In this document: positions 47,287 through 57,916 of the stretch, piece after piece
How positions within the stretch are numbered: position 1 is the first letter of the stretch
Layout of the letters: each line of letters begins with the position of its first letter
From: Trinickia acidisoli
GTDB lineage: Bacteria > Pseudomonadota > Gammaproteobacteria > Burkholderiales > Burkholderiaceae
Length of the DNA: 64,000 nt
Direction: 5' to 3'
Assembly (NCBI RefSeq): GCF_017315725.1
Contig: NZ_JAFLRG010000001.1
Span: forward strand, 4,005,306-4,069,305
Made by a program: the position numbers and the translations under genes
The notes under the pieces: generated by a model
Seen by the model: the letters and a program-made list of their open reading frames with translations, nothing else
Database searches by the model: none
Told to the model about the DNA's origin: nothing

Positions 47287-48435
47287 ATGCAGCACAAAAT
47301 GAAAACGCTGGCAGGCGCGACGCTCGTTGCGGCAATGTCGCTGGTGGGGACCGCACACGCACAGCAAGCAGAACAAGTGAAGATCGGCTTCGCCGGCCCG
47401 ATGACGGGCGCGCAAGCGCACTACGGCACCGACTTCCAGAACGGGGTGAAGCTCGCGATCGCCGACATGAACGCGACGAAGCCCGTGATCGGCGGCAAGC
47501 AAGTCGAGTTCGTGCTCGACTCGGCCGATGACCAAGCCGACCCGCGCACGGGTACGACCGTGGCGCAAAAGCTCGTCGACGACGGCATCAAGGGCATGAT
47601 CGGCCACTTCAATTCGGGCACGACGATCCCGGCTTCGCGTATCTACGCGAACGCGGGCATCCCCGAAGTGGCGATGGCGACGGCGCCTGAATACACGCAG
47701 CAAGGCTTCAAGACGACGTTCCGCATGATGACCTCGGATACGCAGCAAGGGGCGGTCGCGGGCACGTTCGCCGTGAAGGATCTCAAGATGAAGAAGATCG
47801 CGGTCGTCGACGATCGCACGGCTTACGGCCAAGGCCTGGCCGATCAATTCGCGAAGGCCGCGAAGGCTGCCGGCGCGACGATCATCGATCGCGAATTCAC
47901 GAACGACAAGGCTGTCGATTTCAAGGCGATCCTGACGAAGCTGAAATCCGCGAACCCCGACCTGATCTACTACGGCGGCGCCGACTCGCAAGCCGCGCCG
48001 ATGGTCAAGCAAATGCGCTCGCTCGGGATGAAGACGCCGCTGATGGGCGGCGAAATGCTCCACACGCCCGACTTCCTGAAGATCGCCGGCCCGGCTGCCG
48101 AAGGCACGTACGCATCGCTCGCCGGCCTGCCGCTCACTGCCATGCCTGGCGGCAACCAATACGTCGCGAAGTACAAGAAGGCGTTCGGCACCGACGTCGA
48201 AACGTACTCGCCGTATGCCTACGACGGCACGATGGCCATGCTGACGGCGATGAAGAAGGCCAACTCGACCGATCCGGCGAAGTACCTGCCGGTGCTCGCG
48301 CAAACGAACATGCCCGGCGTGACGACGACGCACTTGGCGTATGACGCGCATGGCGATCTGAAGAACGGCGGCATCACGATCTATCAGGTCAAGGATGGCC
48401 AGTGGGCCCCGCTCAAGAGCGTCGGCGCGAAGTAA
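47287..48435 (+). CDS. Branched-chain amino acid ABC transporter substrate-binding protein (LivK-like)
   Basis: 382 residues, signal peptide of about 24 residues (ATLVAAMSLVGTAHAQQ). Leu/Ile/Val-binding fold: VKIGFAGPMTGAQAHYGTDFQNG, LVDDGIKGMIGHFNSGTTIPASRIYANAGIPEVAMATAPEYT, and AYDGTMAMLTAMKKANS. Ribosome site CTAGGAGAAGCT. No permease or ATPase genes adjacent; 86 bases after putA, so it may be expressed with proline catabolism or serve other Liv systems. Followed by a strong terminator. Confidence 0.9.
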   Translation: MQHKMKTLAGATLVAAMSLVGTAHAQQAEQVKIGFAGPMTGAQAHYGTDFQNGVKLAIADMNATKPVIGGKQVEFVLDSADDQADPRTGTTVAQKLVDDGIKGMIGHFNSGTTIPASRIYANAGIPEVAMATAPEYTQQGFKTTFRMMTSDTQQGAVAGTFAVKDLKMKKIAVVDDRTAYGQGLADQFAKAAKAAGATIIDREFTNDKAVDFKAILTKLKSANPDLIYYGGADSQAAPMVKQMRSLGMKTPLMGGEMLHTPDFLKIAGPAAEGTYASLAGLPLTAMPGGNQYVAKYKKAFGTDVETYSPYAYDGTMAMLTAMKKANSTDPAKYLPVLAQTNMPGVTTTHLAYDAHGDLKNGGITIYQVKDGQWAPLKSVGAK

Positions 48436-48510
48436 TCGCACGCAGTAATCGTGCGAAGTAGTCGCATAGTCGCACTGCGCTGACGCGCGGCGCTTGCTGA
48501 GCGCCTCGCC

Positions 48511-48548
48511 AAAAGCCCCGCGGACGAACGTCGCGCGGGGCTTTTATT
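48511..48548. terminator. Strong bidirectional intrinsic terminator
   Basis: AAAAGCCCCGCG (48511-48522) pairs with CGCGGGGCTTTT (48534-48545), followed by ATTTTTA on the plus strand and preceded by A on the left. Ends the putA/livK transcript and can also end leftward cadR transcription. Confidence 0.9.
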
Positions 48549-48621
48549 TTTACGGCCGTTGCGCCGCGCTTCTGCGTTTATCGCCGAGTCGCACCCTGAG
48601 CCATGAGCGAAAGCGCTCGGC

Positions 48622-49053
48622 TCAGCCGACGTGCGTGCGCTTGGCCGGCGCCGGCAGCGTTTCCATCGCGGCGAGCCCGTGAACGATGCCGCAGGCATCG
48701 ACGGTTCCTTCACCGTGGCATTGCTCGCGCAACGTGATCAATTGCCCCTTCAGATGCTCGAGTTCGGCGAGCCGCGTATCGACGTGGCCGATGTGCGCGT
48801 CGAGCAATGCGTCGATCGATTCGCAGCGGTCCGAATGGCGGTCCATCAAGCGCAGCAGCATCCGAATCTCGTCGTGCGTCATGTCCAGCGCGCGGCAATT
48901 GCGGATGAAGCGCAGCCGCTCGATGTGCTCGGGGCCGTAGTTGCGATAGTTCGCCTCGGTGCGCTGCGCATCGGGCAACAGCCCCTCTTTCTCGTAGAAG
49001 CGGATCGTTTCCGTCGTGCAATGGGCGGCCTTCGCCAGTTCGCCGATTTTCAT
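48622..49053 (-). CDS. cadR: Cd(II)/Pb(II)-responsive MerR-family transcriptional regulator
   Basis: 143 residues. N-terminal MerR helix-turn-helix (MKIGELAKAAHCTTETIRFYEKEGLLP), dimerisation helix and metal site cysteines Cys77 (DRCESID), Cys112 and Cys121 (CHGEGTVDACG), the CadR/PbrR pattern. Divergent from the cadA-type ATPase gene with 82 bases between start codons, so it presumably controls that promoter by metal-dependent DNA distortion. Confidence 0.92.
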   Translation of the reverse strand: MKIGELAKAAHCTTETIRFYEKEGLLPDAQRTEANYRNYGPEHIERLRFIRNCRALDMTHDEIRMLLRLMDRHSDRCESIDALLDAHIGHVDTRLAELEHLKGQLITLREQCHGEGTVDACGIVHGLAAMETLPAPAKRTHVG

Positions 49054-49135
49054 GGGGCCTCGCAGCGGTCGTGGGTTGACCTTGGAGTGGCTACAAGGTG
49101 TTTACTGTACCCCAACGGTTCTCCGAGGGTATTTC

Positions 49136-51526
<2,391 letters not shown>

Positions 51527-51593
51527 TTTGAAGCGCGCCGTGACGACGATGCACGCCGAGTTGCCCGATCTCGAGCGGCGGTTGCGCTAAGCC

Positions 51594-52634
51594 TCACGCC
51601 GAGCGCGCATCGGCCGGCTCGACCGGCGTGACGCGCAACGTGAGTTTTTGCGTCAAGCGCAGTACCGTGATCTCGACGGTACGATCGATCCTCGACGCAT
51701 CGAGCACGCGTTGCAACGCATCGACGCCGTCCACTGGCGCTCCGTCGATCGCGACGATCGTATCGTCGACACGTAGCCCGCCGAGCGCGGCCGGGCTGCC
51801 TTTGACGACCTCGATCACGCGCACCCCGCTCGCCGTCTCCAGCGCGAAATAGCGCTGTGACTTACGGGCGATCGGCACGGCGGTGCCGGCCACGCCGATG
51901 TAGGCGCGCCGCACGCGCCCGTGCGCAAACAATTGCATGATGACCCACTTGGCCGTGTCGATCGCGGTTGCAAAGCAGATCGCCTGTGCGCCGGGAATGA
52001 TGGCCGTGTTGACGCCGATGACTTGCCCGCGCGAATTGACGAGCGGCCCGCCCGAGTTGCCGGGATTCAAGGCTGCGTCGGTTTGGATCACGTCGTAGAT
52101 CATGCGGCCCGATGCCGAGCGTAGCGAGCGGCCGAGCGCGGAGACGACACCGGTCGTGACGGTGTGTGCGAGCCCGAGCGGATTGCCGACTGCGATCGCG
52201 ATTTGACCGACGCGCAGCTTCGCGGACTCGCCGAGCTCGGCGTGCGGCAACGGCTCGGCCGAACCGATTCGCAACACGGCGAGATCGGTGCTCGGATCGT
52301 CGCCGACGAGGCTGGCCTCGTGCGTGGCGCCGTCGGCGAGCGTGATGCGAATGGCGGTTGCGCCGTGCACGACGTGGCTGTTGGTCAGTAGATAGCCGTC
52401 GGGCGTGAAGAGAAAGCCCGAGCCGGTGCCGCCGCGCCGGGTATTGTCGCCCGGCCGCGCGCGCTCGACGGAAACGAAGACGACGGCCTGCTGAACGCGT
52501 TCGAGCGCGCCGATGACGGTGCGCGAGTAGGCATCGAGCAGGGCGTCATCGTGATCGAATGCGATCTCGCCCGCGCTGTGGTCGTCGGACGGCACGCGCG
52601 CGAGATCATCGATGAAAGCAGGGCGACTTCCCAT
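51594..52634 (-). CDS. HtrA/DegP-like serine protease with PDZ domain
   Basis: 346 residues. Trypsin-like domain with catalytic His (LTNSHVVHG), Asp (STDLAVLRIG) and Ser (LNPGNSGGPLVNSRG), then one PDZ domain (GVRVIEVVKGSPAALGGLRVDDTIVAIDG). No signal peptide is visible from the chosen start (MGSRPAFIDDLA at 52634, GGAGA upstream) or from the longer frame starting at 52694, so it may act in the cytoplasm, unlike DegP or DegS. Convergent with cadA, 67 bases apart. Confidence 0.88.
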   Translation of the reverse strand: MGSRPAFIDDLARVPSDDHSAGEIAFDHDDALLDAYSRTVIGALERVQQAVVFVSVERARPGDNTRRGGTGSGFLFTPDGYLLTNSHVVHGATAIRITLADGATHEASLVGDDPSTDLAVLRIGSAEPLPHAELGESAKLRVGQIAIAVGNPLGLAHTVTTGVVSALGRSLRSASGRMIYDVIQTDAALNPGNSGGPLVNSRGQVIGVNTAIIPGAQAICFATAIDTAKWVIMQLFAHGRVRRAYIGVAGTAVPIARKSQRYFALETASGVRVIEVVKGSPAALGGLRVDDTIVAIDGAPVDGVDALQRVLDASRIDRTVEITVLRLTQKLTLRVTPVEPADARSA

Positions 52635-52740
52635 GATCGTCGTTCTCCAACGCAGAGTAGGGCCGAACATGCGGGGCTGGGTGGCGGTTTTCAAGGGGGA
52701 GCGCTCTGGGGATGGCGTGTTACCCCTGCCGCATCATGAT

Positions 52741-53277
52741 TCAGCGCAAAAACACGTATCGGGCGAGATAGGGCGAACGACCTTCTTCGCCGACTTTCGC
52801 GCAGGCACGAGACGGAGCGACGCCGCCAACGGTGGCGAGCCGCTGCACGTACCGCACGTCCGAGAGCATGCCCTTCGCGCCGACGCTTTGGGTGGTGAGC
52901 AACAGTTGAGGGATGCTGTTCGGCGTGCTGCTGGGCGCCTGATGAAGCACCTTTCCCTCGATTCGACTGCCGTCGTTTGCACGCCACGACGGCCCCGCAA
53001 CGTGATGCACCGCGAGCGCACCCGCGTCGTCGTACAGATACGCATCCGGCGCTCTCAACGTCCACTCGAGCGTGCCGTCGCTTTTCTGTTTGCAGGTGTA
53101 GATTTGCACCCCGCTCGCTTCGAGCGATACCACAACCTGCGTGCCTGGAACGTCGAGCGTACTGGCGGTGGCGGGTGAAACACCTTGCGCCGAGGCCGGC
53201 GATGCGAGCATAGAGCAGGCGGCAGCAGCGACGCCTAGTGCGGCGAGCCGTTTCGTGAGCCTAGATTGCGATTTCAT
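52741..53277 (-). CDS. DUF3455 domain-containing secreted protein
   Basis: 178 residues with a signal peptide (KRLAALGVAAAACSMLASPASAQG). The mature part (VPGTQVVVSLEASGVQIYTCKQKSDGTLEW..., DAYLYDDAGALAVHHVAGPSWRANDGSRIEGKV, PQLLLTTQS, GMLSDVRYVQRLATVGG, YVFLR) matches DUF3455 as I know it; function unknown. Start at 53277 chosen for the signal peptide; the frame opens at 53385. Confidence 0.8.
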   Translation of the reverse strand: MKSQSRLTKRLAALGVAAAACSMLASPASAQGVSPATASTLDVPGTQVVVSLEASGVQIYTCKQKSDGTLEWTLRAPDAYLYDDAGALAVHHVAGPSWRANDGSRIEGKVLHQAPSSTPNSIPQLLLTTQSVGAKGMLSDVRYVQRLATVGGVAPSRACAKVGEEGRSPYLARYVFLR

Positions 53278-53359
53278 CGATGTTCCGTGTAGATGGGAGA
53301 GGCGGGAGCCCGCCGGCAGCGTCGACACTTCAACGAGCGCATGATACCGCCCCGACGCC

Positions 53360-53540
53360 TCATTCCCACTGCGCCACGCCGCCATGTCGCGAGCACGTCT
53401 TGGCCGAATTTGTTCACGTAGTGCCGATGCGTGGTCAGGTCGGATTCGTTCGGTTGCGCCCAGACATCCGAGGATGTTCGCGCCAAGATGGCGGGCGACG
53501 AGAACGCAATGGCGACGATGGCCGCGGCGCCTCGTGCCAC
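53360..53540 (-). pseudogene. DUF3761 protein gene broken by internal deletion and frameshift
   Basis: From a GTG at 53540 the frame reads a signal-like hydrophobic start (GAAAIVAIAFSSPAILA) and then ESDLTTHRHYVNKFGQDV, the conserved N-terminal part of DUF3761 proteins. Immediately after, in another frame, comes CSRHGGVAQWE and a TGA stop (53360-53362), the conserved C-terminus of the same family. The central part (SPAHS..., Cys-rich segment of roughly 30 residues) is missing and the two parts are out of frame, so the gene is inactivated. Read in its first frame it would continue to 53274 as nonsense. Confidence 0.7.
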
Positions 53541-53600
53541 CTAATCGGCCGATCCGAGCTATCTTTGTTGGGCTGAACTTGATTCGAGGGGAGTTAAGTC

Positions 53601-56600
53601 ATGCGGTGGCTTTGGCGCAGGCCCAGAGCGCGAGATGATGGCTGCCTCGACGCCCAATGGCAGTATGATGCTCCGCGTCGCTCCAGTACGGTATTACCGG
53701 GGGCGCGGAACGATCAGAAGGGCGATCCTGATTGGCCCGACGGCAACATTCGGTTTCTCGGGCGTCCGGACTTGCAGATGCGCCTGCCGCCGCCGATCGT
53801 CATGGCCAATCGCGACGAGCCGTTGCCCCTGTCCTTCGAGCAAGAGCGGCTCTGGTTCCTGGTGCAACTGCAGGGCGCCAGCCAGGCCTTTCACACTCAG
53901 TTGTGCCTGCGGTTGACCGGAGAGTTGGACCGCGGCGCATTGCACCGCGCGCTGGACCGCCTCGTCGCCCGGCACGAAGTGCTGCGGACCCGGTTCCCTT
54001 CCGTCGATGGTCAACCGGTTCAACGCATTGCGGCCAAACACCGCGTCTTCGACCTGCGCGAGCATGACCTGCGCCACCGCGGCGATACCGAAAGTGCGTT
54101 GCAGCAGCTAGCCGTCGAGGAAACCACCGCCGCGTTCGATCTGCAAGTCGGCCCGCTGATTCGCGGGCGACTCATCCGGCTGGCTGATCGCGAGCATATT
54201 CTGCTCGTCACCCTGCACCATATCGTTTCCGACCGTTGGTCGACGAACGTGATAAGGCGCGAATTAAGCGCGCTCTACGCCGCCTTCCGGAATGGCCGGA
54301 CCGACCCACTGCCGGCGCTAGCCATCCAGTACCCTGACTATGCCGTCTGGCAGCGGCGGTGGCTCACCGCGGACATTCTGCAAGCGCAGCGCGACTATTG
54401 GCATCGCGCTCTGGCGGGCGCGCCGTCCGTTCTAAAGTTGCCCACCGATCACCCGCGTCCCGTCCAGCAGGAACATTCCGGCGCGTCTGTTGCGGTGGAA
54501 CTGGACGACAACCTCACGGTGGGATTGAAGGCGCTGAGCGAGCGCCATAACGCGACCCTATTCATGACGCTGCTGGCCGGTTGGGCAGCGCTGCTCGCCC
54601 GGCTTTCCGGTCAGGACGATGTGGTGATCGGCACGCCGGTTGCCAATCGAGGCCCCGTCGAGGTCGCGCCGCTGATTGGGCGCTTCGTCGACTGCGTGGC
54701 GTTGCGGGTGGACCTTTCCGGGCAACTCGTCGTTGCGGGGCTTCTGCGACGGGTCAAAGCCCGAGTGCTCGAGGTGCAACAAAACCAGTTGTCGTTCGAA
54801 CACGTGCTCGATATCGTGCGGCCGCCGCGCAGCCAAGCGCATACGCCGGTGTTTCAGGTGTTGTTCGACTGGCAGGAGGACTTCGGCGAAAGCGACCTCG
54901 ATCTGCCGGGGCTGACCGTTGCGCCGGTGAAGCCGCCTTACTCTGTCGCGACATTTGATCTGACGCTCACCCTCGCCGAGGTGGGCGGACGCATCGCCGG
55001 TACGCTGGAATATGCCGCGGTGTTGTTCGACCGGGCGACGGTTGAGCGTTATGGCGGGTACTTGCGCAGCGTGCTTAAGGCGATGACGGAGGATGACGCG
55101 GCGGCGGTCGACCGGTTGCCGTTGATGAGCGACGCCGAACGCCATCGGTTGCTCGTGGCATGGAACGCGACCAAGGCGGACTACCCGCAAGACAAATGCG
55201 TGCATGAACTGTTCGAGGCACAAGCGTCCCGACGACCGGATGCCATTGCCGTCGCGCATAACGACGCGCGGCTAACCTATGCCGAGTTGAACGGCAAGGC
55301 CAACCGCCTCGCACACCACCTGAGGACGCTGGGTGTCCGGCCCGATTCGCGCGTGGCAGTCTGTGCCGAGCGCAGTCTGGAGATGGTGGCCGGGCTTTTG
55401 GCCATTCTCAAGGCCGGCGGCGCTTATGTGCCGCTTGACCCGGCCTACCCGGCGGAGCGGCTCGCCTATATGCTCGACGACAGCGCCCCGGTGGCGGTGC
55501 TCACGGATGCCAAGGCGCAGTTGCCGGCGGCATTCAGTCGGGCGACGGCAGCCGTGCCCGTGATCGATCTCGATGCCGACGCGGCGATCTGGGCGAACCT
55601 GCCGGATAGCAACCCCGATCAAAGCAACATCGATCTCACATCCAGACATCTTGCCTATGTCATGTACACCTCGGGCTCCACCGGTCAGCCCAAAGGCGTC
55701 ATGATTGCGCATCGAGCGGTGGGACGGCTGGTGCTGAACAGCGGCTATGCCGATTTTCAAGCCAGCGACCGTGTCGCCTTTGCCTCGAACCCGACATTTG
55801 ACGCCTGCACCATGGAAATATGGGCGCCTCTGCTCAATGGTGGCCGCATCGTCGTCATTGACCAATCGATCGTGCTTGATCATGAATTATTCAAGCAACG
55901 GCTAGAGCAGGAAGCGATCAATGTCTTGTGGCTGACGGCAGCGCTCTTTAATCAATACGCTGACACGCTCGCCGAAGCGTTCTCCCGTCTGCGCTATTTG
56001 ATTGTGGGCGGCGATGTGCTCAATCCCAGAGCGATCGCCCACGTGCTTCAGCGCAGTCCGCCGCAACACCTTCTCAATGGCTATGGTCCGACGGAAACCA
56101 CCACCTTTGCGGCTACCCATGAAGTGCGGGACATGCTGGCGGCATCCACGAGCATCCCGATCGGTCGTCCGATCTCGAACACGCGCATTTACATTTTGGA
56201 TAGGAACGGGGAGCCGGTTCCGACTGGCGTGGCGGGGGAGATTCACATTGGCGGGACTGGGGTAGCGCGCGGCTATCTGAACCGGCCCGAGCTGACGGCG
56301 GCGCGCTTTTTGGCGGACCCGTTCGCCGGGGAGCCCGATGCGCGGATGTATAAAAGCGGCGATCTTGGCCGCTATCTGCCCGACGGCAACATCGAGTTTC
56401 TCGGGCGCGAGGACTTCCAGGTCAAGATCCGCGGCTTCCGAATCGAACTGGGCGAGATCGAAGCGCGGCTGTCATCGTACCCGGGGATACGGGAAGCGGT
56501 GGCGCTCGCGCGCGACGATGAGCCGGATGCGAAACGGCTGGTCTGCTACTACACGTCGGCCAATGGCAAGTCGATTGCAGTCGATGCACTACGTGCGCAT

Positions 56601-57833
56601 CTGGGCTCGGCATTGCCGGAGTACATGGTACCGGCGGCCTACGTGCGGCTCGACACCTTCCCGCTCACACCCAACGGCAAGCTCGACCGCAAGGCGTTGC
56701 CGGCCCCGGACAGCGCGGCCTATGCAGCACGCGGCGATGAAGCGCCGGTCGGTGACGTCGAAACCCGTCTGGCCCAGATTTGGGTCGAGCTGCTCAAGCT
56801 CGATCGGATCGGCCGACATGACAACTTCTTCGAGCTCGGCGGCCATTCCTTGGTGGCCTTGCGGATCGTTGCCCGAGTGCAGAGCGCCTTTGGCGTTCAA
56901 GTGGGTGTTGCGGCGCTTTTCGCGGCGCCGACCATCAAGCAGTTTGCGGTCCGTGTGTCCAGGACCGAAGCGCCGCCTGAACCTTGGAATGTCGTCAAAA
57001 TTCAGCCGTTAGGCGAGAAAACGCCGGTCATCGCCATCAACAATACGATGCTGTACTACAACCTCGCGAGGAAAATAGGCGCGCATCGGCCGTTGTTCGC
57101 GGTTCAGTTGTTCGATCCCAGCAACCCTCGTTCGTTGCCCCAACGCAGCTTGGAGGAGATTGCGACCGATTACGTAAACCTCATCCGCAGGGCGCAACCG
57201 AACGGCCCCTATGTCCTGATCGGCCTATGTGTCGCGGGACTCATCGCCTATGAGGCCGCGCATCAGCTCAGGCAGGCCGGCGAACAGGTACCCCTCGTCG
57301 TGATGGGCGACACCTGGTGCCCTGGCTATTCAGCGCAGTTCTCCTTTGTCCAACGCATTCTTATCGGATTCGTCACCTCAAGGTACAAACTCCGTTTTCG
57401 CAGGCATCAATTGACGCTCCTTCGAAGTGGCAAGCTGCGAATTGCGCAGTTTTTGGGATCGACCCGAGTCGTGCGTTGGAAGAGGTTGCTGCACCTGCTG
57501 TCCAAATTGCGTCTCGCAGAAGAACTTGGGGAACTGGGCAAGGAAGACTGGGCGAACCGCTGGTTTTTATCAGCGCTTGCGGATGCGCAAGACAACTATC
57601 GGCCGCGCGCGTTCACGGGCGACGTAGTCTTATTCCAAAGCGAGCAGATACCGGTCAGCCCCCTCGTCGACCCCAAAATGGGCTGGTCCAAATTGATCGA
57701 CGGCCAGATCTTGACCTATCGGCTCCCCGGTTCGCACGAGGGCATGCTTCGGGATGAACGCGCGGTACCTGTGATCGCTGAACATCTCGGGCCCTTGCTC
57801 GATGATGTCGACTTGCGCGCTAGCCACCCGTGA
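53601..57833 (+). CDS. Orphan single-module nonribosomal peptide synthetase (C-A-T-TE), valine-like A domain
   Basis: 1410 residues. Condensation domain (about 75-515): PLPLSFEQERLWFL, HHIVSDRWS at His206-Arg212 (canonical HHxxxDGWS), FVDCVALRVDLS. Adenylation domain (about 535-1040): YTSGSTGQPKGV, NGYGPTETT, KSGDLGRYLPDGNIEFLGRED, NGKLDRKAL. Pocket residues D734 A735 M738 W777 I801 G803 G827 T835 F836 K1027 suggest valine. Carrier domain with phosphopantetheine Ser1083 (LGGHSL). C-terminal thioesterase with a Cys1210-Asp1237-His1379 triad (GLCVAG, MGDTW, GSHEGM). Residues 40-61 are a relic of another A domain. GAGGGGAG upstream supports the start at 53601; Met68 is an alternative. No MbtH, phosphopantetheinyl transferase, transporter or other synthetase nearby, so the upstream donor and product are unknown. 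Confidence 0.92.
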   Translation: MRWLWRRPRARDDGCLDAQWQYDAPRRSSTVLPGARNDQKGDPDWPDGNIRFLGRPDLQMRLPPPIVMANRDEPLPLSFEQERLWFLVQLQGASQAFHTQLCLRLTGELDRGALHRALDRLVARHEVLRTRFPSVDGQPVQRIAAKHRVFDLREHDLRHRGDTESALQQLAVEETTAAFDLQVGPLIRGRLIRLADREHILLVTLHHIVSDRWSTNVIRRELSALYAAFRNGRTDPLPALAIQYPDYAVWQRRWLTADILQAQRDYWHRALAGAPSVLKLPTDHPRPVQQEHSGASVAVELDDNLTVGLKALSERHNATLFMTLLAGWAALLARLSGQDDVVIGTPVANRGPVEVAPLIGRFVDCVALRVDLSGQLVVAGLLRRVKARVLEVQQNQLSFEHVLDIVRPPRSQAHTPVFQVLFDWQEDFGESDLDLPGLTVAPVKPPYSVATFDLTLTLAEVGGRIAGTLEYAAVLFDRATVERYGGYLRSVLKAMTEDDAAAVDRLPLMSDAERHRLLVAWNATKADYPQDKCVHELFEAQASRRPDAIAVAHNDARLTYAELNGKANRLAHHLRTLGVRPDSRVAVCAERSLEMVAGLLAILKAGGAYVPLDPAYPAERLAYMLDDSAPVAVLTDAKAQLPAAFSRATAAVPVIDLDADAAIWANLPDSNPDQSNIDLTSRHLAYVMYTSGSTGQPKGVMIAHRAVGRLVLNSGYADFQASDRVAFASNPTFDACTMEIWAPLLNGGRIVVIDQSIVLDHELFKQRLEQEAINVLWLTAALFNQYADTLAEAFSRLRYLIVGGDVLNPRAIAHVLQRSPPQHLLNGYGPTETTTFAATHEVRDMLAASTSIPIGRPISNTRIYILDRNGEPVPTGVAGEIHIGGTGVARGYLNRPELTAARFLADPFAGEPDARMYKSGDLGRYLPDGNIEFLGREDFQVKIRGFRIELGEIEARLSSYPGIREAVALARDDEPDAKRLVCYYTSANGKSIAVDALRAHLGSALPEYMVPAAYVRLDTFPLTPNGKLDRKALPAPDSAAYAARGDEAPVGDVETRLAQIWVELLKLDRIGRHDNFFELGGHSLVALRIVARVQSAFGVQVGVAALFAAPTIKQFAVRVSRTEAPPEPWNVVKIQPLGEKTPVIAINNTMLYYNLARKIGAHRPLFAVQLFDPSNPRSLPQRSLEEIATDYVNLIRRAQPNGPYVLIGLCVAGLIAYEAAHQLRQAGEQVPLVVMGDTWCPGYSAQFSFVQRILIGFVTSRYKLRFRRHQLTLLRSGKLRIAQFLGSTRVVRWKRLLHLLSKLRLAEELGELGKEDWANRWFLSALADAQDNYRPRAFTGDVVLFQSEQIPVSPLVDPKMGWSKLIDGQILTYRLPGSHEGMLRDERAVPVIAEHLGPLLDDVDLRASHP
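53718..53825 (+). other. Relic of a lost upstream NRPS module (A7-A8 motif joined to a C-domain linker)
   Basis: Residues 40-61 of the NRPS read KGDPDWPDGNIRFLGRPDLQM, close to the A7-A8 core of an adenylation domain (compare GDLGRYLPDGNIEFLGRED in the intact A domain). It is followed at once by PPPIVMANRDEPLPLSFEQE, the linker that normally follows a carrier domain. A9, A10 and the carrier domain between them are absent. Confidence 0.75.
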
Positions 57834-57916
57834 CGAGATGTCCGCCGCACGCCGAACCCGGAAGCTCGCCGCCGGCGGGTAATCGAATGCTGCGAAGCCG
57901 AGCAAGGCGACGCCAA

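Noticed and set aside
53274..53540. 88-residue leftward frame taken as a whole gene
   Set aside because: Only the first part resembles a protein family; after the deletion point the frame is nonsense, so it is described as a pseudogene ending at 53360.
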